This document shows positions 34,504 through 44,466 of a stretch of DNA of 64,000 nucleotides, piece after piece. A program made the position numbers and the translations under genes. Source of the stretch: Clostridium amylolyticum (lineage in GTDB: Bacteria; Bacillota; Clostridia; Clostridiales; Clostridiaceae). The stretch covers positions 39,727 through 103,726 of the forward strand of contig NZ_FQZO01000011.1 of assembly GCF_900142075.1 (NCBI RefSeq), read 5' to 3'. How positions within the stretch are numbered: the first letter of the stretch is position 1; every line of letters begins with the position of its first letter. The notes beneath the pieces were generated by a model that made no database searches, was not told the DNA's origin, and saw only the letters and a list, made by a program, of their open reading frames with translations.

Positions 34504-37500
34504 ATGAATAGGAATGAGTATTTTAATGTTTATGAAATAGGGAGAGTCGAGGGAAGAAATAAAATAGCAATAAATAAAAGTTTCATTAAGGGATTAAAAC
34601 ACTTATCTTCATTTAGTCATATAATTATTATTTTTTCTAAGGAGCTTATGCAAAAAACTATTGAAATAAATAATATAGATGGGAAAACAGGAATAATTAC
34701 TTTTAATGAGGACAATGATTTAGAAGATAATGTTCCTGTTTATGATATAAAACCATATTTTCCTTGTGAAGATAGGGTTAAGGAAAGTTTTAGCCCTAAG
34801 ATAAAAGGAGCAGACAATAAAAAAGTTTTTGTAAATTCCAAGAATGAGATCGCAGCAATTGGAAACCTTAAAAAAATAAATGGAGAAGATTTTATTTATA
34901 TAGGAAATGATTTTGAAAATATCTATGAAGAATTAAGGGGATATTCTCATATAAAGATAATGTGGTGGTTTAGTAGATTTGATGAAGCAAAGTATAGAAG
35001 GGCAACTGAATGCGATCCACCTTATGAAAATGCGCCTAGAACAGGAATTTTTGCATCAAGGTCACCAGTAAGACCTAATCCTATAGCACTTACAACAGCT
35101 CAAATATTAGAGTTTGATAAAAGTCTAAAAAGAATCAAAGTAAGCAAGTTAGATTCTTTTAACAATACTCCATTAATTAAAATATTCCCATATATAGCTG
35201 TTAATGATAAAGCTGAAGTATGTAGTGTTCCTGACTGGCTTAAGCATTGGCCAGAATGGGTGGAGGAGTTTGAAGAAGAGAATACTTCACAGCTTTATAT
35301 AAAGGAGTCAAGTCTTGATATAATCAAAAAGTATTCTCATAATAATATAAATAAAAAGAAAAAAGATTTTTATAAAAATCAGTATACAGATGACAAAAAA
35401 GCTGAAGGCATTGTAATAAAAGGTGCAAGACAGAATAATCTTAAAAATATTGATGTTACAATTCCATATAATAAAATAACAGCAGTAACAGGAGTTAGTG
35501 GAAGTGGAAAATCAAGTTTGATATTTGATACATTGTATTCAGAAAGCCAAAGAAGACTTATGGAAAGTATGGGCAATTTAGCTAATGATGCATGCAGAGA
35601 AAAACCAGACTTTGATATGATAAATGGCCTGCCACCAGCAATATCAATTTCTCAGAAAAGTATTTCTAGAAATCCACGTTCTACAGTAGGGACTATAACA
35701 GAGATTTATGGTTATTTAAGAAATATATTTTCAACTATTGGTATAAGACATTGTCCTAATTGCGGTAGTGCTATCATTCCTCTTTCTAGCCACGAAATTT
35801 ATGAAAAGTTAATGGAATTACCAACGAATACAAGGATTTCAATAAAACCATATAATAATGAAGAGTTATCTTATAAACCTGTAATTAATGAAAACTTAGT
35901 TTATGAGCATGTAATTGGTGGAGAAGAAAATATGCTTAAAAATATAGAAGAAGCATTGAATATAGGAAATGGAGCAATTTATGTACTAATTAATGATTAT
36001 GAAAAGATATTATTTCAAGAAAAGCAAATGTGTTATGAATGTAAGCATCTTATGTTTGAGTTAACTCCATCTACTTTTAGTTATAATAATCCAGATTGCA
36101 TGTGCCAAGTATGTAATGGGTTAGGTATTCATAGAGAGATAGATTGTAGTTTAATTGTTTCTAAACCAGATAAATCAATTTTTGATGGAGCATCAAGGTT
36201 ATGGGGAGATTTAAGAAAATTTAAAGAAAATCCTAATGCTAACTGGTCAAAAGGTGAAGTATTAGCATTAGCAGGAGATATGAATGTTGATTTAGAACTG
36301 CCATGGTGCGAGTTGCCACAAGAATTAAGAGAAAAAATAATATGGGGCACTGAAGATGAAATTACATATGTATATAAAAATAAGAATGGTAGAAGTGGTG
36401 AAATCACAAGGAAAGTTGAAGGTGCTTATAATTATATAAAGCGCTTATATGAGAATGGCAGTAATGAGTCTATAAAAAGAATTGCTGATGAGTTTATGAA
36501 GGAAGATATATGTAATAGCTGTAATGGTGAAAGGCTTAATAGAGAAGGAAGAAGTGTTGAAATATTAGGGGTAAGATATTCAGTTGTAGCAGCAATGACA
36601 ATTGATGAGCTAAAGAAATGGATTGAAGAATTGCCAGATGCATTGCAGGAAAGTGAATTAAATAAGATTGAGCCATTATTAAAAAAGCTTTATAGAAAAA
36701 TTGATTTATATATAAAAATGGGCCTTAACTATTTAGCTTTGAATCGTTCAGTAGCAACATTATCAGGTGGTGAACTTCAGAGATTAAAAATAGTTAAGCA
36801 ATTAAATGGTGAAATTACTAATATGCTTTATGTTTTAGATGAACCATCAACAGGACTTCATCCCAAGGATTATGATAAGCTTATTATGATTATAAAAGAA
36901 CTTAAAGACTATGGAAATACTGTTGTTATCGTAGATCATAATAAGGAAATTATAAAGTGTGCTGATTATATTATAGATATAGGTAAAGGTGCAGGAATAA
37001 ATGGTGGTAATATAGTTGCGCAAGGGACAGTCATTGAAGTTATGGATAATGAAAGTTCAGAAACAGGAAAATATTTATGCAATGAAAAGACAATAGAAAT
37101 TGAAAAATTAGAATTAAGTGATAAGTGGATTAAAATAGATGGAGCTAGAGGTAATAATTTAAAAAATATAGATATTAGACTTCCGATTGGAGCTATTACA
37201 TGTATAACAGGTGTTAGTGGTTCGGGGAAAAGTACGTTAGTTTCTAAGGTTATTTATCCAGTTTTAATAAATAAATTAGAAGGGAAAGATGATATAAGCA
37301 GATTTTGTGATTATATTTCAGGAGAAAATCATGTAAAGCAAATTATTTATGTTGACCAAAGGCCAATAGGACGTACTTCTAGATCAAATATAGCAACATA
37401 TGTTGGACTTATGGATGAAATAAAAAAGCTTTTTGCTTCCACAAATGCCGCAAAAACCCGAGGGTATAAAGATAGTAAGTTTAGTTTTAATAGCAAAGAT

Positions 37501-38103
37501 GGTGGATGTGAAAAATGCAATGGTGATGGTAGTATTTGCAATCATATTTCTTTTATGGAAGACATTTGGACCACTTGTCCAGTTTGTAAAGGAAAGAAAT
37601 ATAAAAATGAAGTATTAGAGATAAAATATAATGGGAAAAATATATATGAAGTTTTAGAAATGACTGTAGAAGAAGCCTTAAATTTCTTTATAGAACAAAG
37701 AAAGGTATATAAAATTTTAGAAACATTATTTGAAGTAGGCTTAGGATATATAAAATTAGGACAAAGTGCAACAACGCTATCTGGAGGAGAAGCACAAAGA
37801 ATAAAATTATCAAAGGAATTATGTTTAAATCAATTAAGTGATTGCATATATATTTTTGATGAACCAACTTCAGGGTTACATTTTTCAGATATTCAAAACT
37901 TATTAGTTCTTTTTAACAAGATAAGAAATAATGGTAATACTATTTTAATTATAGAGCATAATTTAGACGTTATTAAAAATGCAGATTGGATAATCGATTT
38001 AGGTCCTGAAGGTGGAGCTTTAGGAGGAAATGTTATAATGCAAGGTACAGTAGCAGATTTACTTGGTGTAGATTATAGTTATACAGCTAGGGCTTTAAAA
38101 TAG
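34504..38103 (+). CDS. Fusion of tandem TrmO-like domains with a UvrA-like ATPase
   Basis: A 1199-aa protein. Residues 8-90 and 110-255 each resemble TrmO/TsaA (the tRNA m6t6A methyltransferase fold); only the second has the full RTGIFASRSPVRPNPIALT motif (about 179-197). Residues 300-1199 are a UvrA-type double ABC ATPase: Walker A at 330 and 903 (GVSGSGKS), signatures LSGGELQR (about 753) and LSGGEAQR (about 1092), DEPSTGLHP and DEPTSGLHF, and zinc knuckles CPNC, CYEC, CNSC, CEKC and CPVC. The segment between the first two knuckles is shorter than in E. coli UvrA and lacks a recognisable UvrB-binding motif, so it is probably a UvrA paralogue for drug protection rather than normal excision repair. 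It is probably induced by the MerR regulator upstream. Confidence 0.85.
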   Translation: MNRNEYFNVYEIGRVEGRNKIAINKSFIKGLKHLSSFSHIIIIFSKELMQKTIEINNIDGKTGIITFNEDNDLEDNVPVYDIKPYFPCEDRVKESFSPKIKGADNKKVFVNSKNEIAAIGNLKKINGEDFIYIGNDFENIYEELRGYSHIKIMWWFSRFDEAKYRRATECDPPYENAPRTGIFASRSPVRPNPIALTTAQILEFDKSLKRIKVSKLDSFNNTPLIKIFPYIAVNDKAEVCSVPDWLKHWPEWVEEFEEENTSQLYIKESSLDIIKKYSHNNINKKKKDFYKNQYTDDKKAEGIVIKGARQNNLKNIDVTIPYNKITAVTGVSGSGKSSLIFDTLYSESQRRLMESMGNLANDACREKPDFDMINGLPPAISISQKSISRNPRSTVGTITEIYGYLRNIFSTIGIRHCPNCGSAIIPLSSHEIYEKLMELPTNTRISIKPYNNEELSYKPVINENLVYEHVIGGEENMLKNIEEALNIGNGAIYVLINDYEKILFQEKQMCYECKHLMFELTPSTFSYNNPDCMCQVCNGLGIHREIDCSLIVSKPDKSIFDGASRLWGDLRKFKENPNANWSKGEVLALAGDMNVDLELPWCELPQELREKIIWGTEDEITYVYKNKNGRSGEITRKVEGAYNYIKRLYENGSNESIKRIADEFMKEDICNSCNGERLNREGRSVEILGVRYSVVAAMTIDELKKWIEELPDALQESELNKIEPLLKKLYRKIDLYIKMGLNYLALNRSVATLSGGELQRLKIVKQLNGEITNMLYVLDEPSTGLHPKDYDKLIMIIKELKDYGNTVVIVDHNKEIIKCADYIIDIGKGAGINGGNIVAQGTVIEVMDNESSETGKYLCNEKTIEIEKLELSDKWIKIDGARGNNLKNIDIRLPIGAITCITGVSGSGKSTLVSKVIYPVLINKLEGKDDISRFCDYISGENHVKQIIYVDQRPIGRTSRSNIATYVGLMDEIKKLFASTNAAKTRGYKDSKFSFNSKDGGCEKCNGDGSICNHISFMEDIWTTCPVCKGKKYKNEVLEIKYNGKNIYEVLEMTVEEALNFFIEQRKVYKILETLFEVGLGYIKLGQSATTLSGGEAQRIKLSKELCLNQLSDCIYIFDEPTSGLHFSDIQNLLVLFNKIRNNGNTILIIEHNLDVIKNADWIIDLGPEGGALGGNVIMQGTVADLLGVDYSYTARALK

Positions 38104-38130
38104 TAAATCATAACTTCATATGTAACATTT

Positions 38131-38160
38131 AAGACAGAGGAGATGTTCCTCTGTCTTTTA
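38131..38160 (+). terminator. Terminator of the TrmO-UvrA fusion gene
   Basis: 11-bp perfect stem AAGACAGAGGA/TCCTCTGTCTT, loop GATGT, then TTTA, 28 nt after the stop. Confidence 0.85.
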
Positions 38161-38275
38161 TTGTCTATTGAAAAGTAATGTGCTAATCTTGTGAGGATGA
38201 CGCACTTTTTTTCTTTACCTTTACTTCTACATAAAGACTAAGAAAATTATATGGCCCGGAGGATTTTCAAAATTT

Positions 38276-39724
38276 TTAGTACACAGACACTTCTACCTCA
38301 GGATATGTGGATGAAGGAACATCAAGCAGTGGTGTAGACTTACTCTTTAAATGTTTATCAAAGAAATTTAGAATAAAGCTATTCATTATTTCTGTTTGAC
38401 GTTTTTCTTTAATATCACCTAAAAATCCAGAAAGCTTGCCTAATACAGGCATGAGAGAGTTAATGTCAGAAAAGTTCATGTGCTCTGCGCCACTTATTTG
38501 TACAAACAAGAAATTTTTTTCTTTTTCTGAATAACCATAACGAATGTATTTTCCATATTTTTCGGTGGTTAAGATCATAAATGGTTGAATTATTTCTTTA
38601 TCAGGAGCATATCCAAAAGGTGAGCCATCCATATTGATAAAAGCCTTTACTCTACTATCATCCAGGGAAAGCTGTCCTGCTGCGGCACTACCGAAGGAGT
38701 GGCCTAAGGCTCCTATATTTGATATGTCTAATTTATTGTAAAAAATACTATCGGTCATACTACCATTAATTTCAGTTATTTTATTAATGATAAACTGCAT
38801 ATCTTTACTCCATGTTTTAACGCTGTTATTATTTAACTTGGCATTTCTAAGGAGTGTTCTAATGTATTCGGGGCTCTCTGTATCTGTTACTGTCTGTTTA
38901 GCTATTTTAACAGCATTTTTACTATCAGCGGTTAAATTCTCTGATAGTTTTTTACTATATGGTGTTATTGTTCCATCAGGATATATACATGCAAAATCAT
39001 CATAGGGATGCCCCACTGCAAAGACCACATATCCATGGCTGGCTAGCTCCTCCATTTGAATTGCATTCTGTCCGTTAAACATTGTGCCACCGCCAGAAAA
39101 GAGGATTACGGGATATTTTTTTTCTTTTTCAGAGATATTGGAATTAATATAACTATGAGTTTTCACTAAAGTTAGATTGTCAAAAACCTTTGGCATGTGT
39201 TTACTTTGGGAAAAAAGATCCATTGCTTCTTTGCTGTTTATCCAGTTGGCACGCTTTTTTCCATTGATATCTGCTGTGGGATACCAAACTTGCACAGGTA
39301 TATTTCTATATTCATTCAAGTTTGAAAGTTGTTCTTTACGTGAAAAATCTTTAAAAGACATAAACATGGTACCTACTGGGTAAGCTCCCCCCGGTTTGGG
39401 TAGATTAACTACAGGAAAAAGGAAAGGAAGAACAACAGATAAAACAAGTATTGGAATCAGCATAATTAAAGAAACTAACCTAATAATTCTATTAGGTTTT
39501 CTATTAGGAAGTAATGAATTGAATATGCCGCCAATTAAAAATAGCATTGATAGTATAAAAGCTGGAACAATATGAATACGGTATCCTTCAAAAATGATGC
39601 TGAATACAGCTGTAATATTTGCTGCTAAGGGTAAAAAAATAGATGCTTTTTTATTTTTAAATATAAAAAGATTTATAGAAGAAAAAATAACTAAAGTAAG
39701 AAATAAGGTTTCTAAAATCCTCAT
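38276..39724 (-). CDS. Membrane-anchored PAF-acetylhydrolase-like alpha/beta hydrolase
   Basis: A 482-aa esterase. The first 115 residues hold about four membrane segments; the rest is an alpha/beta hydrolase of the platelet-activating-factor acetylhydrolase family. The nucleophile is Ser343 in LGHSFGSAAAGQ; NMDGSPFG (acid region) and SGAEHMNFSD (histidine) complete the likely triad. PVQVWYPT and FSGGGTMFNGQN are the usual earlier strands and oxyanion region. Substrates might be short-chain or oxidised phospholipids. It is transcribed divergently from a two-component system that may regulate it; its own SigA promoter is at 39769-39797. Confidence 0.85.
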   Translation of the reverse strand: MRILETLFLTLVIFSSINLFIFKNKKASIFLPLAANITAVFSIIFEGYRIHIVPAFILSMLFLIGGIFNSLLPNRKPNRIIRLVSLIMLIPILVLSVVLPFLFPVVNLPKPGGAYPVGTMFMSFKDFSRKEQLSNLNEYRNIPVQVWYPTADINGKKRANWINSKEAMDLFSQSKHMPKVFDNLTLVKTHSYINSNISEKEKKYPVILFSGGGTMFNGQNAIQMEELASHGYVVFAVGHPYDDFACIYPDGTITPYSKKLSENLTADSKNAVKIAKQTVTDTESPEYIRTLLRNAKLNNNSVKTWSKDMQFIINKITEINGSMTDSIFYNKLDISNIGALGHSFGSAAAGQLSLDDSRVKAFINMDGSPFGYAPDKEIIQPFMILTTEKYGKYIRYGYSEKEKNFLFVQISGAEHMNFSDINSLMPVLGKLSGFLGDIKEKRQTEIMNSFILNFFDKHLKSKSTPLLDVPSSTYPEVEVSVY

Positions 39725-39768
39725 GGTATCATCCTTTCTAGTAAATTCTAGTGCACTTAATTTATGCC

Positions 39769-39797
39769 CTTATAATATCAGGCTTGGTTTATGTCAA
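39769..39797 (-). promoter_or_regulatory. SigA promoter of the PAF-AH-like gene
   Basis: On the minus strand, TTGACA (39797-39792), a 17-bp spacer and TATAAG (39774-39769). AAAGGA lies before the ATG. Confidence 0.75.
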
Positions 39798-39810
39798 CCT
39801 ATACGCTGCC

Positions 39811-39825
39811 TTAAGGTAACCTTAA
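39811..39825. promoter_or_regulatory. 15-bp palindrome in the divergent promoter region
   Basis: TTAAGGTAACCTTAA has perfect 7-bp arms around one base. It lies just upstream of the -35 of the hydrolase gene and 35 bp before the -10 of the response-regulator gene, a good place for a site controlling both. Confidence 0.5.
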
Positions 39826-39856
39826 TTTTCAAGTAAACATAGAATCTACTGACTCA

Positions 39857-39865
39857 TGTTATAAT
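39857..39865 (+). promoter_or_regulatory. Extended -10 promoter of the response-regulator gene
   Basis: TGTTATAAT is a perfect extended -10 (TGn-TATAAT). No good -35 is seen, as is usual for this class. Confidence 0.6.
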
Positions 39866-39891
39866 TAGATAAAGAAGGAAGGAGTGATGAA

Positions 39892-40593
39892 ATGAACCAT
39901 TTTAAAAACAAAAGTATATTATTAGTAGATGATGAACCACAGCTTCTAAAGATGCTGGAAACAATATTTAAAAAAGATGGTTTTAATCATATATTTTGTG
40001 CTTCAACATTTACAGAAGCAATGTCAATTTTAACAAAAAACATACCTGATATTGCTATTCTTGACGTAATGCTTCCTGATGGAGATGGATTTTCCTTATT
40101 GAATGAAATTAAAAGGATTCGAGATATACCAGTACTGTTTCTTACAGCAAAAGGTGAAGCAGAGGATAAGATCCTAGGACTGGGGCTTGGTGCTGATGAT
40201 TATGTTGTAAAGCCATTCTTACCCCGAGAACTTACTCTAAGACTTAACACAATTTTGAAGCGAACTTATTCAAATAGTATAAAAAATGAGCAGTCTGTGA
40301 TTAATCTTGCAGCATGCACCATTGATTTAAGTAAGGCTGAGGTGATGAGAGGAAAAGAAGTAATCCAGCTTACTGCCAAGGAACATGCAATTTTATCTTT
40401 GCTATATGAAAATTCTAATACTATTGTTACTTTGGACATGCTTTGTGAATCTGCCTGGGAAGATGATTCTTATGGTTATGAGAATACATTAATGGTACAT
40501 ATTCGTCATATTCGTGAAAAAATAGAGAAAAATCCGTCTGCACCTGTTTCTCTGGTTACAGTAAAGGGTCTTGGATATAGGTTAGTAACATAG
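39892..40593 (+). CDS. OmpR-family response regulator
   Basis: A 233-aa response regulator: receiver domain (7-120) with LVDDE, phosphoacceptor Asp58 in AILDVMLPDGDG, Thr/Lys in FLTAKGE and KPF; then an OmpR-type winged helix (about 135-233; VIQLTAKEHAILSLLYENSN and VTVKGLGYRL). It has a strong AAGGAAGGAG ribosome site. The kinase gene follows after 14 nt. The palindrome at 39811-39825 is a candidate binding site, which would place the divergent hydrolase under its control. Confidence 0.93.
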   Translation: MNHFKNKSILLVDDEPQLLKMLETIFKKDGFNHIFCASTFTEAMSILTKNIPDIAILDVMLPDGDGFSLLNEIKRIRDIPVLFLTAKGEAEDKILGLGLGADDYVVKPFLPRELTLRLNTILKRTYSNSIKNEQSVINLAACTIDLSKAEVMRGKEVIQLTAKEHAILSLLYENSNTIVTLDMLCESAWEDDSYGYENTLMVHIRHIREKIEKNPSAPVSLVTVKGLGYRLVT

Positions 40594-40607
40594 AATGGGA
40601 GAATTGT

Positions 40608-41972
40608 ATGAATAATAAATCCATGAAAATTATAGTTAGATATATAATTAGAATTATTTTTATCGTGTTTATTGTCCTTGCAATTAATTATTCACTTTTC
40701 TTATTCATTATACGCTATAGTCCAATGGCTAAGGAGCCTACAACAACAGTAAAAATCATTGCAGAGGAGCTTAATGGAGACAATAAGCAATTAACAGATA
40801 AAACAACTAAAGTTATACAGAAGAACAATTTATGGGTTCAGTTGGTCAATGCCAGTGGATATGTGATTTATTCTTACAACGAGCCTGATGATATTTATAA
40901 CTACTATTCCATTAATGACATTGCAAAACTATCTAAAAGCTACTTAAATGATTATCCAGTATATTTATGGGAAAGTGGTAGGAATTTAGTGATACTTGGT
41001 TATCCTAAAAATACAATTTCTAAATACAATTGGTTTATTCCAACAAATGTCATTAATAATTTGCCACTGACTTTAGTAGTTATTATGTTAATGAATTTGA
41101 TTATTACAATAATATTGTCAATAATTCTAAGTAGAAAGCTAACCAAACCTTTAGGGAATATTATAAAGGCTATCTCCTCTTTAAAAGAGGAACAAGAGGT
41201 GAAGTTGAAAGAGAAAGGGATATTTAAAGATTTAGCTGAAAATATAAATGAAACTTCTGAAATAATACGTGATAAAAATCACAAAATAAAACTTCGTGAC
41301 ACAGCTGTTTCTAATTGGCTCACAGGGATATCCCATGATATACGAACCCCGTTATCTATGATTCTAGGATACTCTGCATTAATGGAAGGGGATGCTACTT
41401 TATCAGAAGAAGTCCATTCACAAGCTAGAATAATTACAGAGAATGCAGTACGTTTAAGTGATCTAATTACTGATTTAAACCTAGCAAGCTCACTACAATA
41501 TCAGTTGATACCATTAAATCTATCATTAGTAAAGCTAAGCAGCATTGCAAGGAAAGCTGTGGCTAAGGGGGTAAATAGCGGAATTCTTAAAAACAGCAGT
41601 ATAGATTTGATTATCCAAGACGAGTCTGCATCAGCATTATTGGATGAAGCATTATTCTTGAGGGCGATAATTAATTTAATAGCAAATAGTGCAAAACATA
41701 ATAAACAGGGCTGCAATATTACTGTAACCGTTCCAAACACAAATGAATATGATTATGTTTCTATAATTGTTTCAGATAATGGAAGTGGGATTCCCAAGGA
41801 TAAAATTGAAAGAATTAATGGATATGATTATTTTAATGCTTGGATAAATAAATCCAATGGATTAGGGTTGGTAATTGTAAAAAGTATTATTGAGACTCAT
41901 CACGGCCAGATGGTAATTGAAAGTGAAAAGGGCAAAGGCACCACTATAGTTATAAGAATACCAGCAGGTTAG
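40608..41972 (+). CDS. Sensor histidine kinase
   Basis: A 454-aa membrane kinase. Two membrane segments (about residues 12-35 and 150-175) bracket an extracellular sensor domain of about 115 residues; a HAMP-like linker (about 176-230) leads to the dimerisation domain with His243 in GISHDIRTPLSM, then an ATP-binding domain with NLIANSAKHN (N box), VSDNGSGIP (G1) and NGLGLVIVKSI (G2). It is paired with the response regulator just upstream. The signal is unknown. Confidence 0.92.
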   Translation: MNNKSMKIIVRYIIRIIFIVFIVLAINYSLFLFIIRYSPMAKEPTTTVKIIAEELNGDNKQLTDKTTKVIQKNNLWVQLVNASGYVIYSYNEPDDIYNYYSINDIAKLSKSYLNDYPVYLWESGRNLVILGYPKNTISKYNWFIPTNVINNLPLTLVVIMLMNLIITIILSIILSRKLTKPLGNIIKAISSLKEEQEVKLKEKGIFKDLAENINETSEIIRDKNHKIKLRDTAVSNWLTGISHDIRTPLSMILGYSALMEGDATLSEEVHSQARIITENAVRLSDLITDLNLASSLQYQLIPLNLSLVKLSSIARKAVAKGVNSGILKNSSIDLIIQDESASALLDEALFLRAIINLIANSAKHNKQGCNITVTVPNTNEYDYVSIIVSDNGSGIPKDKIERINGYDYFNAWINKSNGLGLVIVKSIIETHHGQMVIESEKGKGTTIVIRIPAG

Positions 41973-42128
41973 AAGATAAGAAGCTATTGGAGTTGAAATT
42001 GCAGGAAATAGGGAAACTTGCCGACATTAAACTTTCTTTAATCTTTATAAAGAGCACTGAAAATTTACTTGATAAAACTAAGATTAAATTTGAAATCTAA
42101 AAGAATTATATAATTTTGGAGGCTACTT

Positions 42129-42833
42129 ATGGTATTTAAGGATAAGGTTGTAGTTGTTACAGGGGGAGCTGACGGGATAGGCAAGGTCATATGCGAAGAG
42201 TTTAGAAAAGAAGGGGCCATAGTTTGCGTAATAGATATTAAGGATAATGATTACTTTATAGGAGACATAGGTGATGAAAATATACTCAAAGCTTTTGCTG
42301 AAAAAGTGATTTCAGATTATGGCAGAGTGGATTGCTTGATAAATAATGCTATGCTCAGCAAGGGCGGTATATGGAACTGTTCTTACGAGGACTTTAATTA
42401 TGTGCTGCGTGTGGGGATAAGTGCACCTTTTATGCTTACCAAACTTTTTTCTGAGCATTTTGCACAAGGGGCAAGCATTGTGAACATATCTTCTTCCAGA
42501 GACAGGATGAGCCAGCCTAATACTGAGAGCTATACTTCGGCTAAGGGTGGAATTTCAGCCTTGACACATGCTTTAGCAGTAAGCCTTGCTGGAAAAGTAC
42601 GTGCAAATTCAATATCACCAGGTTGGATAGACACTGCTTTCACCGTATATAAGGATGAAAATGCATATCAGCATCCTGCTGGAAGGGTGGGGAATCCAAT
42701 GGACATAGCAAATATGGTACTATACTTGTGCAGTGATAAGGCTGGGTTCATCACAGGAGAGAACATCTGCATCGATGGAGGAATGACAAGGCAGATGATT
42801 TATCATGATGACTTTGGATGGACGTTAAAATAA
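42129..42833 (+). CDS. Short-chain dehydrogenase/reductase (SDR)
   Basis: A 234-aa classical SDR with a Rossmann fold. Cofactor motif TGGADGIG at residues 11-18, the NNA motif INNAML at 71-76, catalytic Ser122 region, Tyr135 and Lys139 in SYTSAKGG, and the C-terminal GENICIDGGMTR. The acidic residue after the second strand (VIDIKD) favours NAD over NADP. Substrate is unknown. GGAGG precedes the start. It stands alone and is followed by a strong bidirectional terminator. Its last 100 bp are duplicated as a relic at 12137-12238. Confidence 0.92.
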   Translation: MVFKDKVVVVTGGADGIGKVICEEFRKEGAIVCVIDIKDNDYFIGDIGDENILKAFAEKVISDYGRVDCLINNAMLSKGGIWNCSYEDFNYVLRVGISAPFMLTKLFSEHFAQGASIVNISSSRDRMSQPNTESYTSAKGGISALTHALAVSLAGKVRANSISPGWIDTAFTVYKDENAYQHPAGRVGNPMDIANMVLYLCSDKAGFITGENICIDGGMTRQMIYHDDFGWTLK

Positions 42834-42864
42834 ATAGTGGAAGATATTGACCACATAGAATCAC

Positions 42865-42911
42865 AAAAAACAAGCCATGTTGCTATCCTTGAGATAGCAA
42901 CATGGCTTTGT
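42865..42911. terminator. Bidirectional terminator between SDR and ahpF
   Basis: A 16-bp perfect stem (42872-42887 and 42893-42908) with loop CTTGA. On the plus strand it ends TTTGTT; on the minus strand it ends in TTGTTTTTTG. It serves the convergent SDR and ahpF genes. Confidence 0.9.
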
Positions 42912-42924
42912 TAAATGAAAATTA

Positions 42925-44451
42925 TTAGTTTCTAATCATATAATCGAACGCACCTAAGGCTGCGGTGGCACCAGATCCCATGGAAATGATTATTTGCTTG
43001 TAAGGGCTGTTGGTACAGTCTCCTGCAGCAAACACTCCTGGAACATTTGTAGCGCCGTGGCTGTCAACGATGATTTCACCAAAGCGGGAGCGTTCTACAC
43101 TGTCACCTAACCAATCGGTGTTTGGTACAAGGCCTATTTGTACAAATACTCCTTGCAACTCTACATGTTCTTCTTTGCCGGTATCACGGTGAACAAAAGT
43201 AATTCCATCTACCTTGTTGGTTCCTGTAATTTCTTTTGTTTGAACGTTTTTATATACAGTTACATTTGGTAAGCTGTAAAGACGTTTTTGTAATACCTCG
43301 TCAGCTTTAAGCTCTGGCATGAACTCAAGAACTGTTACATGCTTTACAATGCCTGCAAGGTCAATGGCAGCTTCGATACCAGAGTTACCTCCGCCAATAA
43401 CCGCTACATCTTTTCCTGCAAATAAAGGACCATCGCAGTGAGGGCAGTAAGCTACACCCTTATTCTTAAATTCTGCTTCACCAGGCGCTCCTACATTACG
43501 CCAGCGAGCGCCAGTTGAAAGGATTACGGCTTTGCTTTTTAGCACAGCTCCGTTTTCTAGTTCAACTTCGATGAATTCCTTCTTTTGTAAGCCTTTAGCA
43601 CGCTGAGCTTTCATGATATCCACATTATACTCTCTAACATGCTCTTCTAAGCTTGCTGCCAGCTTGGGACCTTCTGTGTATTTTACACTGATGAAGTTCT
43701 CAATGCTCATGGTGTCTAGCACCTGACCGCCAAAGCGCTCAGCCACTATACCTGTGCGAATACCTTTTCTAGCGGCATAAATAGCCGCACTGGCACCGGC
43801 AGGACCGCCTCCCACCACAAGTACATCGTAAGGTTCCCTATTATTAAATTCTGATGCATCAGGTTTACTTCCTAACTTAGAAAGAATTTCTTCCACTGTC
43901 ATAAGACCACTTCCGAAAAACTCACCATTTAGGTAAACTGATGGCACCGCCATGATTTCTTTACTTTCCACTTCTTCTTTAAAGGAAGCTCCGTCGATCA
44001 TGGTGTGGGTAATACCATGATTTACAACGCTCATCAAGTTAAGTGCCTGCACCACTTCAGGGCACACCTGGCAGCTTAAACTAATATAAGTTTCAAAGTG
44101 GTATTCACCTTTAATATTCTTAATTTCATTAATTACTTTTTCTTCAACTTTTGGTGCTCTTCCGCTAACTTGCAGCAAAGCTAATACTAAGGATGTGAAT
44201 TCATGACCTAGTGGGATACCAGCAAAAGTTACACCAGTATCTTCACCTGCACGATTCACACTAAAACTTGGAGTCCTATTTAATTGTGTTCTTTCTACCT
44301 TAATTTTGGAGGACATGGTTGCTAGCTCATTTACTAGCTCTAACATGTTCTTAGATACATCATCCTCTCCAACACTAACTTTAATGAGTACATCGCCTTC
44401 CATAAGTTGAAGATATTGGTTTAATTGTGACTTTATATCTGAATCCAACAT
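42925..44451 (-). CDS. ahpF: Alkyl hydroperoxide reductase subunit F (AhpF)
   Basis: A 508-aa FAD/NADH flavoprotein that recharges AhpC. N-terminal double thioredoxin-like domain (1-195) with redox motif CQVC in SLSCQVCPEVVQ; then the thioredoxin-reductase-like part with FAD site VVGGGPAGASAAIYAARKG, redox centre CPHC in YCPHCDGPLFAG, NAD site IGGGNSGIEAAID and the closing GVFAAGDCTNSPYKQI. Length and domain order match standard AhpF (about 510-520 aa). It lies 15 nt downstream of ahpC in the same operon, using peroxides as substrate through AhpC. Confidence 0.97.
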   Translation of the reverse strand: MLDSDIKSQLNQYLQLMEGDVLIKVSVGEDDVSKNMLELVNELATMSSKIKVERTQLNRTPSFSVNRAGEDTGVTFAGIPLGHEFTSLVLALLQVSGRAPKVEEKVINEIKNIKGEYHFETYISLSCQVCPEVVQALNLMSVVNHGITHTMIDGASFKEEVESKEIMAVPSVYLNGEFFGSGLMTVEEILSKLGSKPDASEFNNREPYDVLVVGGGPAGASAAIYAARKGIRTGIVAERFGGQVLDTMSIENFISVKYTEGPKLAASLEEHVREYNVDIMKAQRAKGLQKKEFIEVELENGAVLKSKAVILSTGARWRNVGAPGEAEFKNKGVAYCPHCDGPLFAGKDVAVIGGGNSGIEAAIDLAGIVKHVTVLEFMPELKADEVLQKRLYSLPNVTVYKNVQTKEITGTNKVDGITFVHRDTGKEEHVELQGVFVQIGLVPNTDWLGDSVERSRFGEIIVDSHGATNVPGVFAAGDCTNSPYKQIIISMGSGATAALGAFDYMIRN

Positions 44452-44466
44452 AATTTATCTTACTCC

